Below are positions 32,173 through 42,910 of a DNA stretch of 64,000 bases, one piece after another. Position numbers and translations under genes: made by a program. This stretch comes from Type-B symbiont of Plautia stali. GTDB lineage: Bacteria > Pseudomonadota > Gammaproteobacteria > Enterobacterales > Enterobacteriaceae. The stretch is from the NCBI GenBank assembly GCA_001485295.1, contig BBOA01000002.1:302705-366704 (forward strand). Reading direction: 5' to 3'. The notes beneath the pieces were generated by a model. That model did no database searches. It worked only from the letters and a program-made list of their open reading frames with translations, and was not told where the DNA came from. Each line of letters opens with the position of its first letter. The first letter of the stretch is position 1.

Positions 32173-32718
32173 TCAGAACGGAATATCATCGTCGAAATCC
32201 ATCGGCGGCTCGTTGTTGTTGCTCGCCGGCGCGCTCTGCGGCTGTGGACGCGACTGCGCACCGCCGCTGAACTGGTTTCTGCCCTGCGGCTGCTGCGGCT
32301 GGCCCCAACTGTTGCTCTTGCTCTGACCGCCGCCCATCGGCACGCTGCCTGCGCTGGCGCTGCACTGCTGACGGCCGCCCAGCATCTGCATGGTGCCGCC
32401 GACGTTAACCACGACTTCGGTGGTGTAACGATCCTGACCGCCCTGATCCTGCCATTTGCGCGTACGCAGCTGGCCTTCGATATAGACCTGAGAACCTTTA
32501 CGCAGATACTCGCCGGCTACTTCCGCCAGCTTGCCGAACAGCACCACGCGATGCCATTCGGTGATCTCTTTGTTTTCACCAGTCTGCTTGTCACGCCAGC
32601 TTTCCGAGGTGGCCAGCGTAATGTTGGCAACCGCTCCACCATTCGGCATGTAGCGCAATTCCGGATCCTGACCCAGATTCCCAACAAGAATCACTTTATT
32701 TACGCCACGACTGGCCAT
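32173..32718 (-). CDS. ssb: Single-stranded DNA-binding protein
   Basis: SSB coats single-stranded DNA in replication, repair and recombination. The 181-residue protein has the N-terminal OB fold ([20 protein letters not shown], then [20 protein letters not shown]), a Gln/Gly/Ser-rich linker and the partner-binding acidic tip MDFDDDIPF. It is divergent from uvrA, as in E. coli, with an SOS box in between. Intact. Confidence 0.98.
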   Translation of the reverse strand: MASRGVNKVILVGNLGQDPELRYMPNGGAVANITLATSESWRDKQTGENKEITEWHRVVLFGKLAEVAGEYLRKGSQVYIEGQLRTRKWQDQGGQDRYTTEVVVNVGGTMQMLGGRQQCSASAGSVPMGGGQSKSNSWGQPQQPQGRNQFSGGAQSRPQPQSAPASNNNEPPMDFDDDIPF

Positions 32719-32841
32719 GTTGCTCTCTCCCGATGAGTTAATGCTAAGAGTCTAAACAATCAATTCTACTACGTCCTGCTAAGCGATCCCACTTTCGAGC
32801 TGTCTCGCAGAAGCGCTCATTTTACACCCAAAAAACAAAAA

Positions 32842-32861
32842 TACTGGATATTTAATCAGTC
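32842..32861. promoter_or_regulatory. LexA (SOS) box between ssb and uvrA
   Basis: TACTGGATATTTAATCAGTC keeps the CTG-N10-CAG core of a LexA operator and is close to the uvrA/ssb box of E. coli. It would control uvrA and possibly one ssb promoter. Confidence 0.85.
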
Positions 32862-32943
32862 TATTTTTTGTGCCATAATATTGTGTTTACGCTAAATCGT
32901 GTCGCAAGGACACAGAGCCTGCTGCTTAATCCGGGAAAGGTGA

Positions 32944-35772
32944 ATGGATAAGATCGAAGTTCGTGGTGCCCGCACCCATAATTTGAAAAACATCAACCTG
33001 ATCATCCCTCGCGACAAACTCATAGTGGTCACCGGCCTGTCAGGTTCAGGCAAGTCCTCTCTGGCGTTTGATACGCTCTATGCGGAAGGTCAGCGCCGCT
33101 ACGTAGAATCGCTCTCTGCCTATGCACGCCAGTTTCTCTCCTTGATGGAGAAGCCGGACGTCGACCATATCGAAGGTCTGTCGCCCGCGATCTCTATCGA
33201 GCAGAAATCCACTTCACACAACCCACGTTCGACGGTTGGCACCATCACCGAGATCTACGACTATCTGCGTCTGCTATTCGCACGTGTGGGCGAGCCCCGC
33301 TGCCCAGATCACGACGTACCGCTGGCGGCGCAGACCGTGAGCCAGATGGTGGACAACTTGCTGGTGCAGGATGAGGGCCGTCGCCTCATGCTGCTGGCGC
33401 CGGTGGTGAAAGATCGAAAAGGCGAGCATACCAAAATGCTGGAAAACCTAGCGGCGCAGGGCTACATCCGCGCGCGCATCGACGGCGAAGTGTGTGATCT
33501 CTCCGATCCGCCGAAGCTGGAGCTGCAGAAGAAGCACACCGTCGAGGTGGTGATCGATCGCTTCAAGGTGCGCAAGGATATGGCGACGCGTCTCGCCGAA
33601 TCCTTCGAAACCACGCTGGAGCTTTCCGGCGGCACGGCGATCGTCGCCGACATGGACGAAGCGAACGCGAAAGAGCTGCTCTTCTCCGCTAACTTCGCCT
33701 GCCCCATCTGCGGCTATAGCATGCGCGAGCTGGAGCCGCGTCTCTTCTCTTTCAATAACCCGGCGGGCGCCTGCTCGACCTGCGATGGTCTGGGCGTACA
33801 GCAATATTTCGATCCCGACCGCGTGGTGCAGAACGGCGAGCTGTCGTTGGCCGGCGGCGCCATCCGCGGGTGGGACCGCCGCAACTTCTATTACTTCCAG
33901 ATGCTGCGCTCGCTGGCCGAGCATCTCGATTTCGACGTCGAAGCGCCGTTCAACACCCTGAGCGATAAAGCGCAGCAGGTGATCCTGTACGGCTCCGGCA
34001 AAGAGAGCATCAAGTTTAAGTACATCAACAACCACGGCGATACCTCGGTGCACCTCCATCCGTTCGAAGGCGTGCTACACAATATGGAGCGCCGCTATAA
34101 AGAGACAGAGTCCACCGCGGTACGCGAAGACCTAGCGAAGTTTATCAGCAACCGCGCCTGCACCAGCTGTGAAGGCACCCGCCTGCGCCGAGAAGCGCGA
34201 CGCGTGTTTGTCGAGAACACCAATCTGCCGACCATCTCAGATATGAGCATTGGCCACGCAATGGATTTCTTCCGCAACCTTAAGCTGAGCGGCCAGCGCG
34301 CCAAAATCGCCGAGAAAGTGCTGAAGGAGATTGGCAATCGCCTGAGTTTCCTAGTGAACGTCGGCCTGAACTACCTGTCGATGTCGCGCTCTGCGGAGAC
34401 ACTTTCCGGCGGCGAAGCGCAGCGTATCCGTCTGGCAAGCCAGATCGGCGCTGGGCTGGTAGGCGTAATGTACGTGCTGGACGAGCCTTCCATCGGCTTG
34501 CATCAGCGTGACAACAAACGTCTGCTCAGTACGCTGATCCACCTGCGCGACCTCGGCAACACCGTGATTGTGGTGGAGCATGACGAAGACGCCATCCGCG
34601 CGGCGGACCATGTGATCGATATCGGTCCCGGCGCCGGCGTGCACGGCGGCCAGATTGTTGCGGAAGGCACGGTGAATGAGATCATGGCGGTGGAAGAGTC
34701 GCTTACCGGCCAGTTCCTCAGCGGCCAGCGCGAAATTGCGGTGCCGAAAGAGCGCGTAAAAGGCGATCCGGCCAAAACGCTGAAGCTGAGCGGCGCACGC
34801 GGCAACAACCTGAAAGATGTGACGCTGACGCTGCCGATCGGCCTCTTTACCTGTATTACCGGCGTTTCCGGTTCAGGTAAATCCACACTGATTAACGATA
34901 CGCTGTTCCCAATCGCCCAGCGTCATCTGAACAGGTCGACCACCGGCGAAGCGGCGCCCTATCGCGAGATTAACGGGCTTGAGCACTTTGACAAAGTGAT
35001 CGATATCGACCAAAGCCCCATCGGCCGCACGCCGCGCTCTAACCCGGCGACCTATACCTGCATCTTTACCCCGGTGCGCGAGCTGTTTGCCGGCGTGCCG
35101 GAAGCGCGCTCGCGCGGCTATAATCCCGGCCGCTTCAGCTTTAACGTGCGCGGCGGCCGCTGCGAAGCCTGTGAGGGCGACGGCGTGCTGAAGGTCGAGA
35201 TGCACTTCCTGCCCAATATCTGGGTGCCGTGCGACCAGTGCAAAGGCAAGCGCTATAACCGTGAGACGCTGGAGATCAAATACAAGGGCAAAAGCATCCA
35301 CGAAGTGCTACAGATGACCATCGAAGAGGCGCGCGAGTTCTTCGACGCGGTGCCGGCGCTGGCGCGTAAGCTGCAGACGCTGATGGATGTGGGGCTTTCC
35401 TATATCCGCCTCGGCCAGTCGGCAACCACGCTCTCCGGCGGCGAAGCACAGCGCGTTAAGCTAGCGCGCGAGCTGTCGAAGCGCGGCACTGGTCAGACGC
35501 TCTATATCCTCGATGAGCCGACCACCGGCCTGCACTTCGCAGATATCGCTCTGCTGCTGGAAGTGCTGCATCAGCTGCGCGATCAGGGCAATACCATCGT
35601 GGTGATTGAGCATAACCTTGAAGTGATTAAGACGGCCGACTGGATCGTCGATCTCGGCCCAGAAGGCGGCAGCGGCGGCGGCGAGATCCTCGTCGCAGGC
35701 ACGCCGGAGACCGTGGCGGAGTGCGAGAAGTCGCATACCGCGCGCTTCCTGAAGCCATTGTTGAAAAAGTAA
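32944..35772 (+). CDS. uvrA: Excinuclease ABC subunit A
   Basis: UvrA finds bulky DNA damage and loads UvrB in nucleotide excision repair. The 942-residue protein is full length (E. coli 940). Visible are the first Walker A ([12 protein letters not shown], about residue 31), zinc-binding CPIC...C-TC, two ABC signatures LSGGEAQR, the second Walker A ([10 protein letters not shown]) and the C-terminal zinc finger CEACEGDG...CDQCKG. Start ATG 32944 follows GGGAAAGG. Four CTAG sites lie inside it but no lesion. An SOS box lies upstream. Confidence 0.98.
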   Translation: MDKIEVRGARTHNLKNINLIIPRDKLIVVTGLSGSGKSSLAFDTLYAEGQRRYVESLSAYARQFLSLMEKPDVDHIEGLSPAISIEQKSTSHNPRSTVGTITEIYDYLRLLFARVGEPRCPDHDVPLAAQTVSQMVDNLLVQDEGRRLMLLAPVVKDRKGEHTKMLENLAAQGYIRARIDGEVCDLSDPPKLELQKKHTVEVVIDRFKVRKDMATRLAESFETTLELSGGTAIVADMDEANAKELLFSANFACPICGYSMRELEPRLFSFNNPAGACSTCDGLGVQQYFDPDRVVQNGELSLAGGAIRGWDRRNFYYFQMLRSLAEHLDFDVEAPFNTLSDKAQQVILYGSGKESIKFKYINNHGDTSVHLHPFEGVLHNMERRYKETESTAVREDLAKFISNRACTSCEGTRLRREARRVFVENTNLPTISDMSIGHAMDFFRNLKLSGQRAKIAEKVLKEIGNRLSFLVNVGLNYLSMSRSAETLSGGEAQRIRLASQIGAGLVGVMYVLDEPSIGLHQRDNKRLLSTLIHLRDLGNTVIVVEHDEDAIRAADHVIDIGPGAGVHGGQIVAEGTVNEIMAVEESLTGQFLSGQREIAVPKERVKGDPAKTLKLSGARGNNLKDVTLTLPIGLFTCITGVSGSGKSTLINDTLFPIAQRHLNRSTTGEAAPYREINGLEHFDKVIDIDQSPIGRTPRSNPATYTCIFTPVRELFAGVPEARSRGYNPGRFSFNVRGGRCEACEGDGVLKVEMHFLPNIWVPCDQCKGKRYNRETLEIKYKGKSIHEVLQMTIEEAREFFDAVPALARKLQTLMDVGLSYIRLGQSATTLSGGEAQRVKLARELSKRGTGQTLYILDEPTTGLHFADIALLLEVLHQLRDQGNTIVVIEHNLEVIKTADWIVDLGPEGGSGGGEILVAGTPETVAECEKSHTARFLKPLLKK

Positions 35773-35787
35773 AACCTCGTAAGGCCC

Positions 35788-35808
35788 GCTCTGTGCGAGC
35801 TTTTTTCT
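35788..35808 (+). terminator. uvrA terminator
   Basis: A short hairpin GCTC/GAGC closed by TGTGC is followed by TTTTTT, 16 bp after the uvrA stop. Confidence 0.55.
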
Positions 35809-36002
35809 GCTGCTAATTCCACGCGATAAAAACAGAATCAGGCAAGATTCCTGCATGTATAGGCATAGTCGCGCTGGCATTCTGTGACTATTCTTTTAAG
35901 CGTTCCTCACTGGCGCACCCGACTGGCTCGCTCTCTTAGCGCAGTGCACCTTACGCCGCTCATATTCCAAGAATCACGGTACAACGAACGTGTGGAGACA
36001 CC

Positions 36003-37065
36003 ATGAATATTTACGCATGCCTACGCTGCTCAGGACGCGAAATCTAAGCTGGCGCCGTTCGATTAAAATCCCCGCGCGCTGCGCGCGCATGATGTACAAA
36101 TTGAAGCGTTGTTCTGCGGCGTTTGTCACTCTGACCTGCATAAGGCCCGCAACGAATGGAAAAATACCCTTTTCCCGGTCGTGCCGGGACATGAAATCGT
36201 CGGCCACATCACAGCCGACGGCGAGCACGCCAGCAAATATAAAGTGGGCGATTTGGTCGGCGTCGGTTTGTATGGTCGACTCCTGCCGCAGCTGTCCGAG
36301 CTGTAAGGAAGGACTAGAGCAGTACTGCGAGGTCGGCTTTGTCGGCATCTATAACGGTCAGGATCGCGAAACCGGCGACGTCACCTACGGCGGCTAACAG
36401 CCGTGGTAGTGGATGAAAGCTTCGTGCTGCGCGTACTGGAAAACCTAGAGCTAGCGGGCATCTCGCCGCTGCTGTGTGCCGGCATCACAACCTACTCACC
36501 GCTGCGCCACTGGAACGTCGGTCCAAGCAAAAAAGTGGTTATCGTCGGCCTCGACGGCCTAGGTCATATGGGCGTAAAAATCGCGCATACCATGGGTACG
36601 CATGTCGTTCTGTTCACCACCTCGCCGTCGAAAATCGAAGACAGCAAGCGCCTAGGCGCGGATAAAGTAGTGATCTCAAAAGACGCGGACCAGATGGCGC
36701 AGCACGCCAACAGCTTTGATTTCATCCTTAACACTGTGGCGGCGTAGCACGATCTCAACCCGTTTATCGCCCTGTTGAAGCGCGCCAGCAATATGACGCT
36801 GGTGGGGGCGCTGGAGCACGATCACTCGGCGCCGCAGTTATTTAACCTGATTATGAAACGCCACAGCATCGCCGGTTCGCTGATCGGCAGCATTGCCGAA
36901 ACTCAGGAGATGCTCGATTTCTGCGGCAAGCACGGCATCACTTCCGATACCGAACTGATCGCGATGAACCAGACCAACGAAGCCTATGAGAGTAGGCTGA
37001 AAAGCGACCTAAAATATCGTTTTATGATTTATATCAACACGCTGCGCGACGAAGCGTCGACGTAA
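36003..37065 (+). pseudogene. Zinc alcohol dehydrogenase (YahK-like), broken
   Basis: From ATG 36003 frames carry FCGVCHSDLHKARNEW (zinc-ligand Cys), FPVVPGHEIVGHITADGEHA, SCRSCPSCKEGLEQYCEVGF, SPLLCAGITTYSPLRHWNVG, the NAD(P)-binding GLDGLGHMGVKIAHTMG and LMKRHSIAGSLIGSIAETQE-like C-terminus. Frameshifts near 36040, 36290 and 36395 and a TAG at 36746 (DFILNTVAA then stop) break it. Otherwise the sequence is well kept, so inactivation is recent. Confidence 0.92.
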
Positions 37066-37105
37066 CGGCAATCTGGCGCGCGGCGTAGCGCCGCGCGCTT
37101 CTCTC

Positions 37106-37427
37106 AGGCGCCCGCCTTCTGATAAGAGACATCCACCAGATAGTAGATCTGCGAATCTTTTAGCGAATTGTCCAGCAGCAGTGTGCTCCTCCAGTGCGTC
37201 TTATTAAGATGCTCGCTGAGGAAAACGTCGCTGTGCTCCCTCACGCAGCAGCTCCGCAAACGCAGGCGTGGTTTCAGCGACACCGCCGGACGCCCTTTCA
37301 CCTCATGTACTATGGCAAACAGCTCACCGCCGCTTTTGATTTGCGTCGTTGTTTTCCAGTCGCTGTGGACGCTTTGGTCCGCGTCCAGCTTGCTCATACG
37401 GTAAGTCAGTAGATCTGACGTGTTCAC
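37106..37427 (-). pseudogene. yjbR: YjbR (MmcQ/YjbR family), frameshifted
   Basis: The frame matches E. coli YjbR: NTSDLLTYRMSKLDADQSVH, AIVHEVKGRPAVSLK, then a scrambled stretch, HSDVFLSEHLNKTHWRSTLL and LKDSQIYYLVDVSYQKAGA. The middle (about 25 residues) is out of register and the C-terminal ten residues are lost, so two compensating indels are likely. It overlaps the yjbQ end, as in E. coli. Confidence 0.8.
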
Positions 37428-37846
37428 TTCGACTCACCTTGCAAAGTGGCGACGATGCGCCGCGCGCTGCCATGAATGAGATGTTCCCCTAACAGATGCC
37501 CTACTAGGTGCACAAATATCAGTTTACCGCGCTGAACCGGCAGCAGCAACGAGACGCCGAGCAGAGAAGATTTGATATGCGCCGGCATATCGTCGCGCCC
37601 TTCATAGTCGTGCTGGTAAGAGGCCTCTTCTGGAGCGTAGCGCATAAAATGGTTTTCCATATGGCTGCGCACCGTGGAATCGCAGTTTTCATTCAGCGTC
37701 AGTGAAGCGGATGTGTGCTGTAGCAAAATATGCAGCAGGCCGGTCTGCACCAGCGCTAGCGCCGAAATCTAGCTGACTATCTCGTCAGCGACCAGATGAA
37801 AACCGCGCAATTTTTCCCCGAACGTGAGGGTTTGTTGATGCCACAT
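37424..37846 (-). pseudogene. yjbQ: YjbQ (UPF0047), with amber codons
   Basis: From ATG 37846 (MWHQQTLTFGEKLRGFHLVA) the frame meets TAG at codon 26 (plus-strand CTA 37769-37771), where E. coli has Gln (CCAG to CTAG). It goes on [40 protein letters not shown]. Near 37500-37540 two indels flank a stretch whose proper frame would read GT-TAG-TAG-GI for the expected GTWQGI, then the original frame returns ([20 protein letters not shown]). The protein family binds phosphate-like ligands; E. coli YjbQ has weak thiamin-phosphate synthase activity. Confidence 0.88.
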
Positions 37847-38095
37847 GCCATATTCCTGAGTTGGTTACACTATTTAAGTGTGTAATAAGTTGTGAAAAGG
37901 TAAACTTGGAGGCGAAAAAAACCGTCAGCCTAAGCGGACGGTTTGCATTTTGAACAAGGTGGAGATGTGGACGCGGGTGATAGGATCCGATCGCAAAGAC
38001 GCAAAACCGACATCCATGCCTGCTCAGCCCGCGATATCCTTGTCACAGGACGCTTTGCTCTCCAGATACTGCCACTTGCTAGCTGTGGCATCTCA

Positions 38096-38744
38096 GCCTA
38101 CATTACGGCGGCAAACGCCTGCGCCACCTGCTGCACGTTATGGCTGTTAGGACCGGCGACGCAGATACGGTCGCTGCCGACCAGATAGATGCCGAACTCT
38201 TCGCACAGGCGATCGACCTGCTGCGCGCTCAGCGCGGCGAGGAAGGCGTCGAATTTTACGCCATTGGTTTCGGCGTCGTATCACGGATAGGTACTCATCT
38301 CGAAACCGGAGCCGTTGAAAATCGCCACGTGATCATCCCAAGTTGGGTCGCTGACCCAGACACCGGAATTCGGGAAGTAGCGCTTGAGGAAATCCGCGCC
38401 CACTTTCAGCGCGCCCGATCCGCCCAGCGTCTGAATCGATGCGATGCGGCCCGCCTTCAGTATCAGATGTTCGGCGCCGAACAGCGGCGGCGCGATGGCG
38501 CTGTGGTAGGCGTTGAGGCCTTCCATGGGCAGATAGAGCGATGCCTGATGCGGCTCGGCCTTGAGCTACGCTTCTGCGGCGGCAACCGCCTAGAGCTGAG
38601 GAATGATGCCCTGCTCGTTGTAGTAGAGGCCGATGCTGAGATTGACTTTATTAGCGCGCGGATCCTGTTTAAAGGTTTCTATCAGCGACAGAATCGGATC
38701 GCCGGCGTAGGCAAAAACGTTTTGAAACACGGTGCAGATCTTCA
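38096..38744 (-). pseudogene. tyrB: Tyrosine aminotransferase TyrB, internally deleted
   Basis: TyrB is a PLP aminotransferase for Tyr, Phe and Leu synthesis. From about 38744 the frame gives [37 protein letters not shown], then [43 protein letters not shown] and [20 protein letters not shown]. After [16 protein letters not shown] it jumps to the C-terminal [19 protein letters not shown]. Roughly 190 residues, including the PLP-binding lysine, are missing, plus two TAG stops. The usual neighbour alr is not between it and dnaB. Confidence 0.92.
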
Positions 38745-38778
38745 TGAGTGGTTGTAAAAAACAGAGGTGTAAGCAGCA

Positions 38779-39393
38779 TTAAACCATGTACCGTCCGGGA
38801 CGATGGTTCATGGCGATAATCAGGTTAAGGATCACCGCGCCCGCGACCGATGCCAGTAGCATCGGTACCCTGACAACGAACAGCGACGCCAGCACGACGC
38901 AGGTATCAACGGCCATTTGCAGTTTTCCGGCGCGCAGGCCGATGCACTCCTGCAGCCACAGCGCTAGAATATTGATTCCGCCCAAGCTAGCCTTATGACG
39001 AAACAACAATATAAACCCAATGCCCATGATCACGTTACTGAACAGTGTTGCATAAAAGGGATTGAGCGCGGAAAAGTGCACGAACAGCGGATGAAGATGA
39101 GTGAAGAGCGACAACAGCCCTACCGCGCAGAAGGTTTTCAGGGTAAATTCCCATCCCATACGGCGTACCGCTAGCCAGTAAAACGGCAGGTTGATCAGGA
39201 AAAAAGCGCTGCCAAACGAGAGCGGAGACAGGTAGCTGATTAAAAAGGCGATGCCAGCGGTGCTTCCGGTCAACGCGCCCGCTTGTTTCAACATAATGAC
39301 GCCGAAAGAGACCATCAGCGTGCCGAGCAGGATCGCTAGCGCATCTTCAATACGCGAATGGGGAATGCGGGTAGGTTCTACGACGTTATCCAT
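38779..39393 (-). CDS. YitT-family membrane protein
   Basis: A 204-residue integral membrane protein with five to six hydrophobic helices, starting MDNVVEPTRIPHSRIEDALA; an upstream Met (39414) is possible. Motifs GVIMLKQAGALTGSTAGIA and GIGFILLFRHKASLGGINIL with GG-NIL match the YitT/YczE family. The function is unknown. It is complete although both neighbours (tyrB, Lrp-like) are dead. It is not part of the E. coli order at this site. Confidence 0.82.
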   Translation of the reverse strand: MDNVVEPTRIPHSRIEDALAILLGTLMVSFGVIMLKQAGALTGSTAGIAFLISYLSPLSFGSAFFLINLPFYWLAVRRMGWEFTLKTFCAVGLLSLFTHLHPLFVHFSALNPFYATLFSNVIMGIGFILLFRHKASLGGINILALWLQECIGLRAGKLQMAVDTCVVLASLFVVRVPMLLASVAGAVILNLIIAMNHRPGRYMV

Positions 39394-39734
39394 AGGTAAT
39401 CTCATTGCAGTCAAAGCCGTAAAAGAGTGCCGGTTAAGTGCAAAAAACGTACCATACCACAGGCTTTTCGCCGCCTTCGGCAGGTGACAGTGATTATCCA
39501 GTTGATAACTAAGACACTTTTTGTTGCGTATTTTTGCGTATGCCCTGCGGTGAAACCGTCAACTCATACATAAATTCATAATATATTGCATATTTTTTGC
39601 ATTAAATAATCATAATACGCACCAAATAAGCACATCATGCACTCTTTCGGCACACTTTGTGCTCGAGAAGTATCATCAGGCAATTCTCTTTTAGAAGACG
39701 ACCCAGAACCACCGAGGTCTTTACATGGGAGACG
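39394..39734. other. Intergenic region yitT / Lrp remnant
   Basis: About 340 bp, AT-rich at 39540-39640. I see no gene. It probably holds the yitT promoter and the old divergent regulator control region. Confidence 0.4.
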
Positions 39735-40110
39735 CTCTGATGACCCGCCACCAGCTTGGCTCATCAGCGCGCTCAACGAGGCGAGGTCGGCTTTAGCAGA
39801 TAATCAGCGTTGCCAGTGGTTTTATAGGCGTCGACGATCGCCTCTTTCTGCTCCACCATGTGATGAAAGCTGCCGACATATTCAGCGGTGTGATTAATCA
39901 GCCGCACCTCAATCAATCCAACTATACACAAGCCAATCGCATCCGGCGACAGACGCGTATGGTAGGCGAGGATTAAATTCGCCTGTTCAAGGTTGATGCG
40001 TCAGCGCGGACAATGCGAGGCCGATAAACCCACTAAGTCGCTTAGCTCCTGATTGGTTTAAGCGGCCGTTGGATTGTAATAAGGTCAGTATTTTCAGGTC
40101 GTATCGACAT
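39735..40110 (-). pseudogene. Lrp/AsnC-family regulator, broken
   Basis: Pieces in the minus strand read VGLSASHCPR, LEQANLILAYHTRLSPDAIG, IEVRLINHTAEYVGSFHHMV and IVDAYKTTGNADYLLK, the helix-turn-helix region and the RAM effector domain of Lrp-type regulators. Stops and at least two frameshifts (near 40040, 40000) inactivate it. It is next to yitT and may have controlled it. Confidence 0.75.
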
Positions 40111-40215
40111 GAGTCATGCTACTTCCAGTGCATAAACGTGCGCTGTGATACAGATAACCTGATTAACGGCGAGGTTGTCCAACACTATTTTCTGATGATG
40201 CGAGGCAGCATGCAT

Positions 40216-40240
40216 AGATCGTGCCTGCCTGAAAGCAGGC
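40216..40240 (-). terminator. dnaB terminator
   Basis: GCCTGCCTGAAAGCAGGC forms a stem GCCTGC/GCAGGC around TGAAA next to the dnaB stop on the minus strand. The T run is weak. Confidence 0.5.
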
Positions 40241-41647
40241 TTATTCGTTGTCGTATGCCGGACCGGCGTAGTTATCGAAGCGCAACCACTGGCCGTTAAA
40301 GGTCAGACGCACCGTGCCGATTGGGCCGTTACGCTGTTTACCTAGGATAATCTCGGCGATGCCTTTGAGATCACTGTTTTCGTGGTAAACCTCATCGCGG
40401 TAGATAAACATAATCAGGTCGGCGTCCTGCTCGATAGAGCCTGACTCACGCAGATCGGAGTTAACCGGGCGTTTATCGGCACGCTGCTCCAGCGAGCGGT
40501 TCAACTGCGACAGCGCCACTACCGGCACGTTGAGCTCCTTCGCCAGCGCCTTGAGCGAGCGAGAGATTTCGGCGATCTCTAGGGTACGATTGTCGGAGAG
40601 CGCCGGCACACACATCAGCTGCAGGTAGTCGATCATGATCATGCTCAGCCCGCCGTTCTCGCGGAAGATGCGACGCGCGCGCGAACGCACTTCGGTCGGT
40701 GTTAGGCAGGAAGAGTCGTCAATATACATATTCTTCTTCTCCAGCAGGATGCCCATGGTGCCGGAGATACGCGCCCAGTCTTCATCGTCGAGCTGGCCGG
40801 TACGAATGCTCGTCTGATCCACGCGCGACAGAGACGCCAGCATACGCATCATGATCTGCTCACTGGGCATCTCCAAGCTGAAGATCAGCACCGGCTTGTC
40901 GTGCAGCATGGCGGCGTTTTCGCACAGGTTCATAGCGAAAGTGGTTTTACCCATCGACGGACGAGCCGCGACGATAATCAGATCCGACGGCTGCAGGCCG
41001 GCGGTCTTTTTATTCAGATCCTTATAGCCGGTATCGATGCCGGTGACGCCGTCGTGCGGCGTCGACACCAGCGATTCGATGCGTGACACCGTGGCTTCCA
41101 GCACTTCCTGGATATTCTTCGGCCCTCCGTCTTTGTTCGCGCGCGACTCGGCGATCTTAAACACGTTGGACTCGGCGAAGTCGAGTAGCTCGTCGCTGTT
41201 GCGGCCTTGAGGATCGTAACCGGCGTCGGCGATCTGATTCGCCACAGAGATCATCTCGCGTACCACCGCGCGTTCGCGCACGATATCCGCATAGGCGCCG
41301 ATGTTCGCCGCGCTGGGGGTGTTTTTCGCTAGCTCCGCCAGATAGGCGAATCCGCCGGCTATCTCCAGCTCGCCGCGCGTTTCCAGCGACTCCGACAGGG
41401 TAATCAGATCGATGGGCTGGCCCGCTTCCAGCAGACGCTGCATCTCGGAAAAGATCAGACGGTGGGAGCGGTTGAAGAAGTCGTCCGCTACGACACGCTC
41501 GGAGACGTTGTCCCAGCGCTCGTTATCCAGCATCAACCCACCCAGCACCGACTGCTCCGCTTCAATCGAATGCGGCGGCATTTTGATACCTTCCAGCTGC
41601 CGGTCGGGCGTGTCGTTCGATTTGTTGGTGGGTTTATTTCCTGCCAT
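40241..41647 (-). CDS. dnaB: Replicative DNA helicase DnaB
   Basis: DnaB is the hexameric 5'-3' helicase of the replication fork. The 468-residue product (E. coli 471) has the N-terminal helical domain (MPPHSIEAEQSVLGGLMLDN), the linker and the RecA-like domain with Walker A ARPSMGKTTFAMN, Walker B MIMIDYLQLM and the C-terminal ELNVPVVALSQLNRSLEQR with its arginine finger region. Complete, despite several CTAG sites. Divergent from qor as in E. coli. Confidence 0.98.
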   Translation of the reverse strand: MAGNKPTNKSNDTPDRQLEGIKMPPHSIEAEQSVLGGLMLDNERWDNVSERVVADDFFNRSHRLIFSEMQRLLEAGQPIDLITLSESLETRGELEIAGGFAYLAELAKNTPSAANIGAYADIVRERAVVREMISVANQIADAGYDPQGRNSDELLDFAESNVFKIAESRANKDGGPKNIQEVLEATVSRIESLVSTPHDGVTGIDTGYKDLNKKTAGLQPSDLIIVAARPSMGKTTFAMNLCENAAMLHDKPVLIFSLEMPSEQIMMRMLASLSRVDQTSIRTGQLDDEDWARISGTMGILLEKKNMYIDDSSCLTPTEVRSRARRIFRENGGLSMIMIDYLQLMCVPALSDNRTLEIAEISRSLKALAKELNVPVVALSQLNRSLEQRADKRPVNSDLRESGSIEQDADLIMFIYRDEVYHENSDLKGIAEIILGKQRNGPIGTVRLTFNGQWLRFDNYAGPAYDNE

Positions 41648-41779
41648 AGTGATAGTGAATGCAATACCGATCTTCTAAGGGGACGCGCCAGTATACCTTA
41701 TGGCAACGCGCCTCTCACGCCTCATGTTGAATAATCACAAGAGTAAAAATAGCAAAACGTATTCAGTTCACCGCGCAGG

Positions 41780-42490
41780 GAGGGCCTGAGGTATTGCAAT
41801 GAGTAGACGTCGATCCTGCCGAACGCGAAGTACAGGTGGAGAACCGCACCAGCGGTAACGCGTTTTAAGCCGGTCGACCGCGTGGTCTACTGCCAAGCGG
41901 CGCTGTGCGCCTACAGCGAACTGCACAACGTGGCGGAGGATCGCCTGATGCTGCTGCCGGACGCCATCAGCTTCGAACAGAGCGCCGCCAGCTTCCTCCG
42001 ACCTTGCACTATCTGCTGCACTAGACCTATCAGGTGAAGCCGGATGAAGTTTTCCTGTTTCATACAGCGGCGACATCGGCCTGTTCGCCTGTCTGGGCGA
42101 AAGCGCTCAGCGCGCATCTGATCGGCACCGTCGGCTCAGCGGAAAAAGCAGCGTTGGCGAAAACGGCGGGTGCCTAGGAAACCATTAACTATCGCGAAGA
42201 GAATATCGCCGAGCGAGTCAACCAGCTCACCGACGGCAAAAAAGTTTAAGCGTGCTCAACCAGAAAAGCTCGTTGTTCGTTACCCGTCCCTCACTTTACG
42301 GCTATATCACCAATCGTGAAGAGCTGGAGCACGCCAGCAACGATCTCTTCTCGCTGCTAGCCAGCGGCGCCATCAAGGTCGAGGTGACGGGAGCAGCAGA
42401 AATTCCCGCTAAAAAAGGCGGCGCGGATGCATCAGACGCTGGAGAGCCGCAGCATCCAAGGCTTCAGCCTGCTTATTTCCTGATCCCTGA
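41780..42490 (+). pseudogene. qor: NADPH:quinone reductase Qor, broken
   Basis: Fragments show DRVVYCQAALCAYSELHNVA, DRLMLLPDAISFEQSAASFL, TYQVKPDEVFLFH, HLIGTVGSAEKAALAKTAGA and ETINYREENIAERVNQLTDG, then SSLFVTRPSLYGYITNREEL and LFSLLASGAIKVEV. The N-terminal third and about 70 residues after the NADP site are missing. TAG stands for Trp at 42175-42177 (GAWETINY), within a CCTAGG that looks like CCTGG changed at G. Frameshifts also present. Confidence 0.92.
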
Positions 42491-42498
42491 ATGCAAGC

Positions 42499-42526
42499 GG
42501 GGCTTCCCGCAGGAAGCCCCTTTTGT
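42499..42526 (+). terminator. qor terminator
   Basis: GGGGCTTCC with GGAAGCCCC, loop CGCA, followed by TTTTGTTTTT. The hairpin is perfect although the gene is dead. Confidence 0.85.
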
Positions 42527-42679
42527 TTTTATCGTTCGTGCTGGTATAGGGACAGCGGCGTTGAATGCTTGACGACTCAACGACGATCGTCTTACATCTT
42601 GGCAGAAAACATGAGTAAAAAATATGTTTAATTGCAAAATCGGCATAATCAGGTTGTCACTCTGTGATCGCACCAGCAA

Positions 42680-42910
42680 TTAATAGCTGCGTCGGCGATC
42701 TAACCTGCTGGTTTTACGACGCAGCTTGCGGCGCGTCCGTTCACAATCGTCCCTACAAAAGGCGCGACACACCCAAGCGGCCGCCAGCGCCAGCCATGGC
42801 AACAGTTTGATTACAAGCGCGAACAGCCCGCCGACGAACATTATCAGCGTTGCCACTGCCATCGTCGCTAGCAGCATCAGAAAAAAGCCCAGAACGAATA
42901 AAATTTCCAC
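42680..42910 (-). CDS. pspG: Phage shock protein G
   Basis: PspG is a small inner-membrane member of the phage-shock response to envelope stress. The 76-residue frame starts MEILFVLGFFLMLLATMAVA and has two hydrophobic segments (2-20, 22-50) that match PspG (ATxIMFxGGLFALxIKLLPWL). The tail is richer in Arg and Cys (CRAFCRDDCERTRRKLRR) than the E. coli tail, so the C-terminus may have drifted. I could not find a convincing sigma-54 -24/-12 promoter upstream. Confidence 0.8.
   Translation of the reverse strand: MEILFVLGFFLMLLATMAVATLIMFVGGLFALVIKLLPWLALAAAWVCRAFCRDDCERTRRKLRRKTSRLDRRRSY

Noticed and set aside
33448..34059. 203-codon minus-strand frame inside uvrA
   Set aside because: Antisense shadow of a GC-rich gene; the opposite strand is plainly UvrA.
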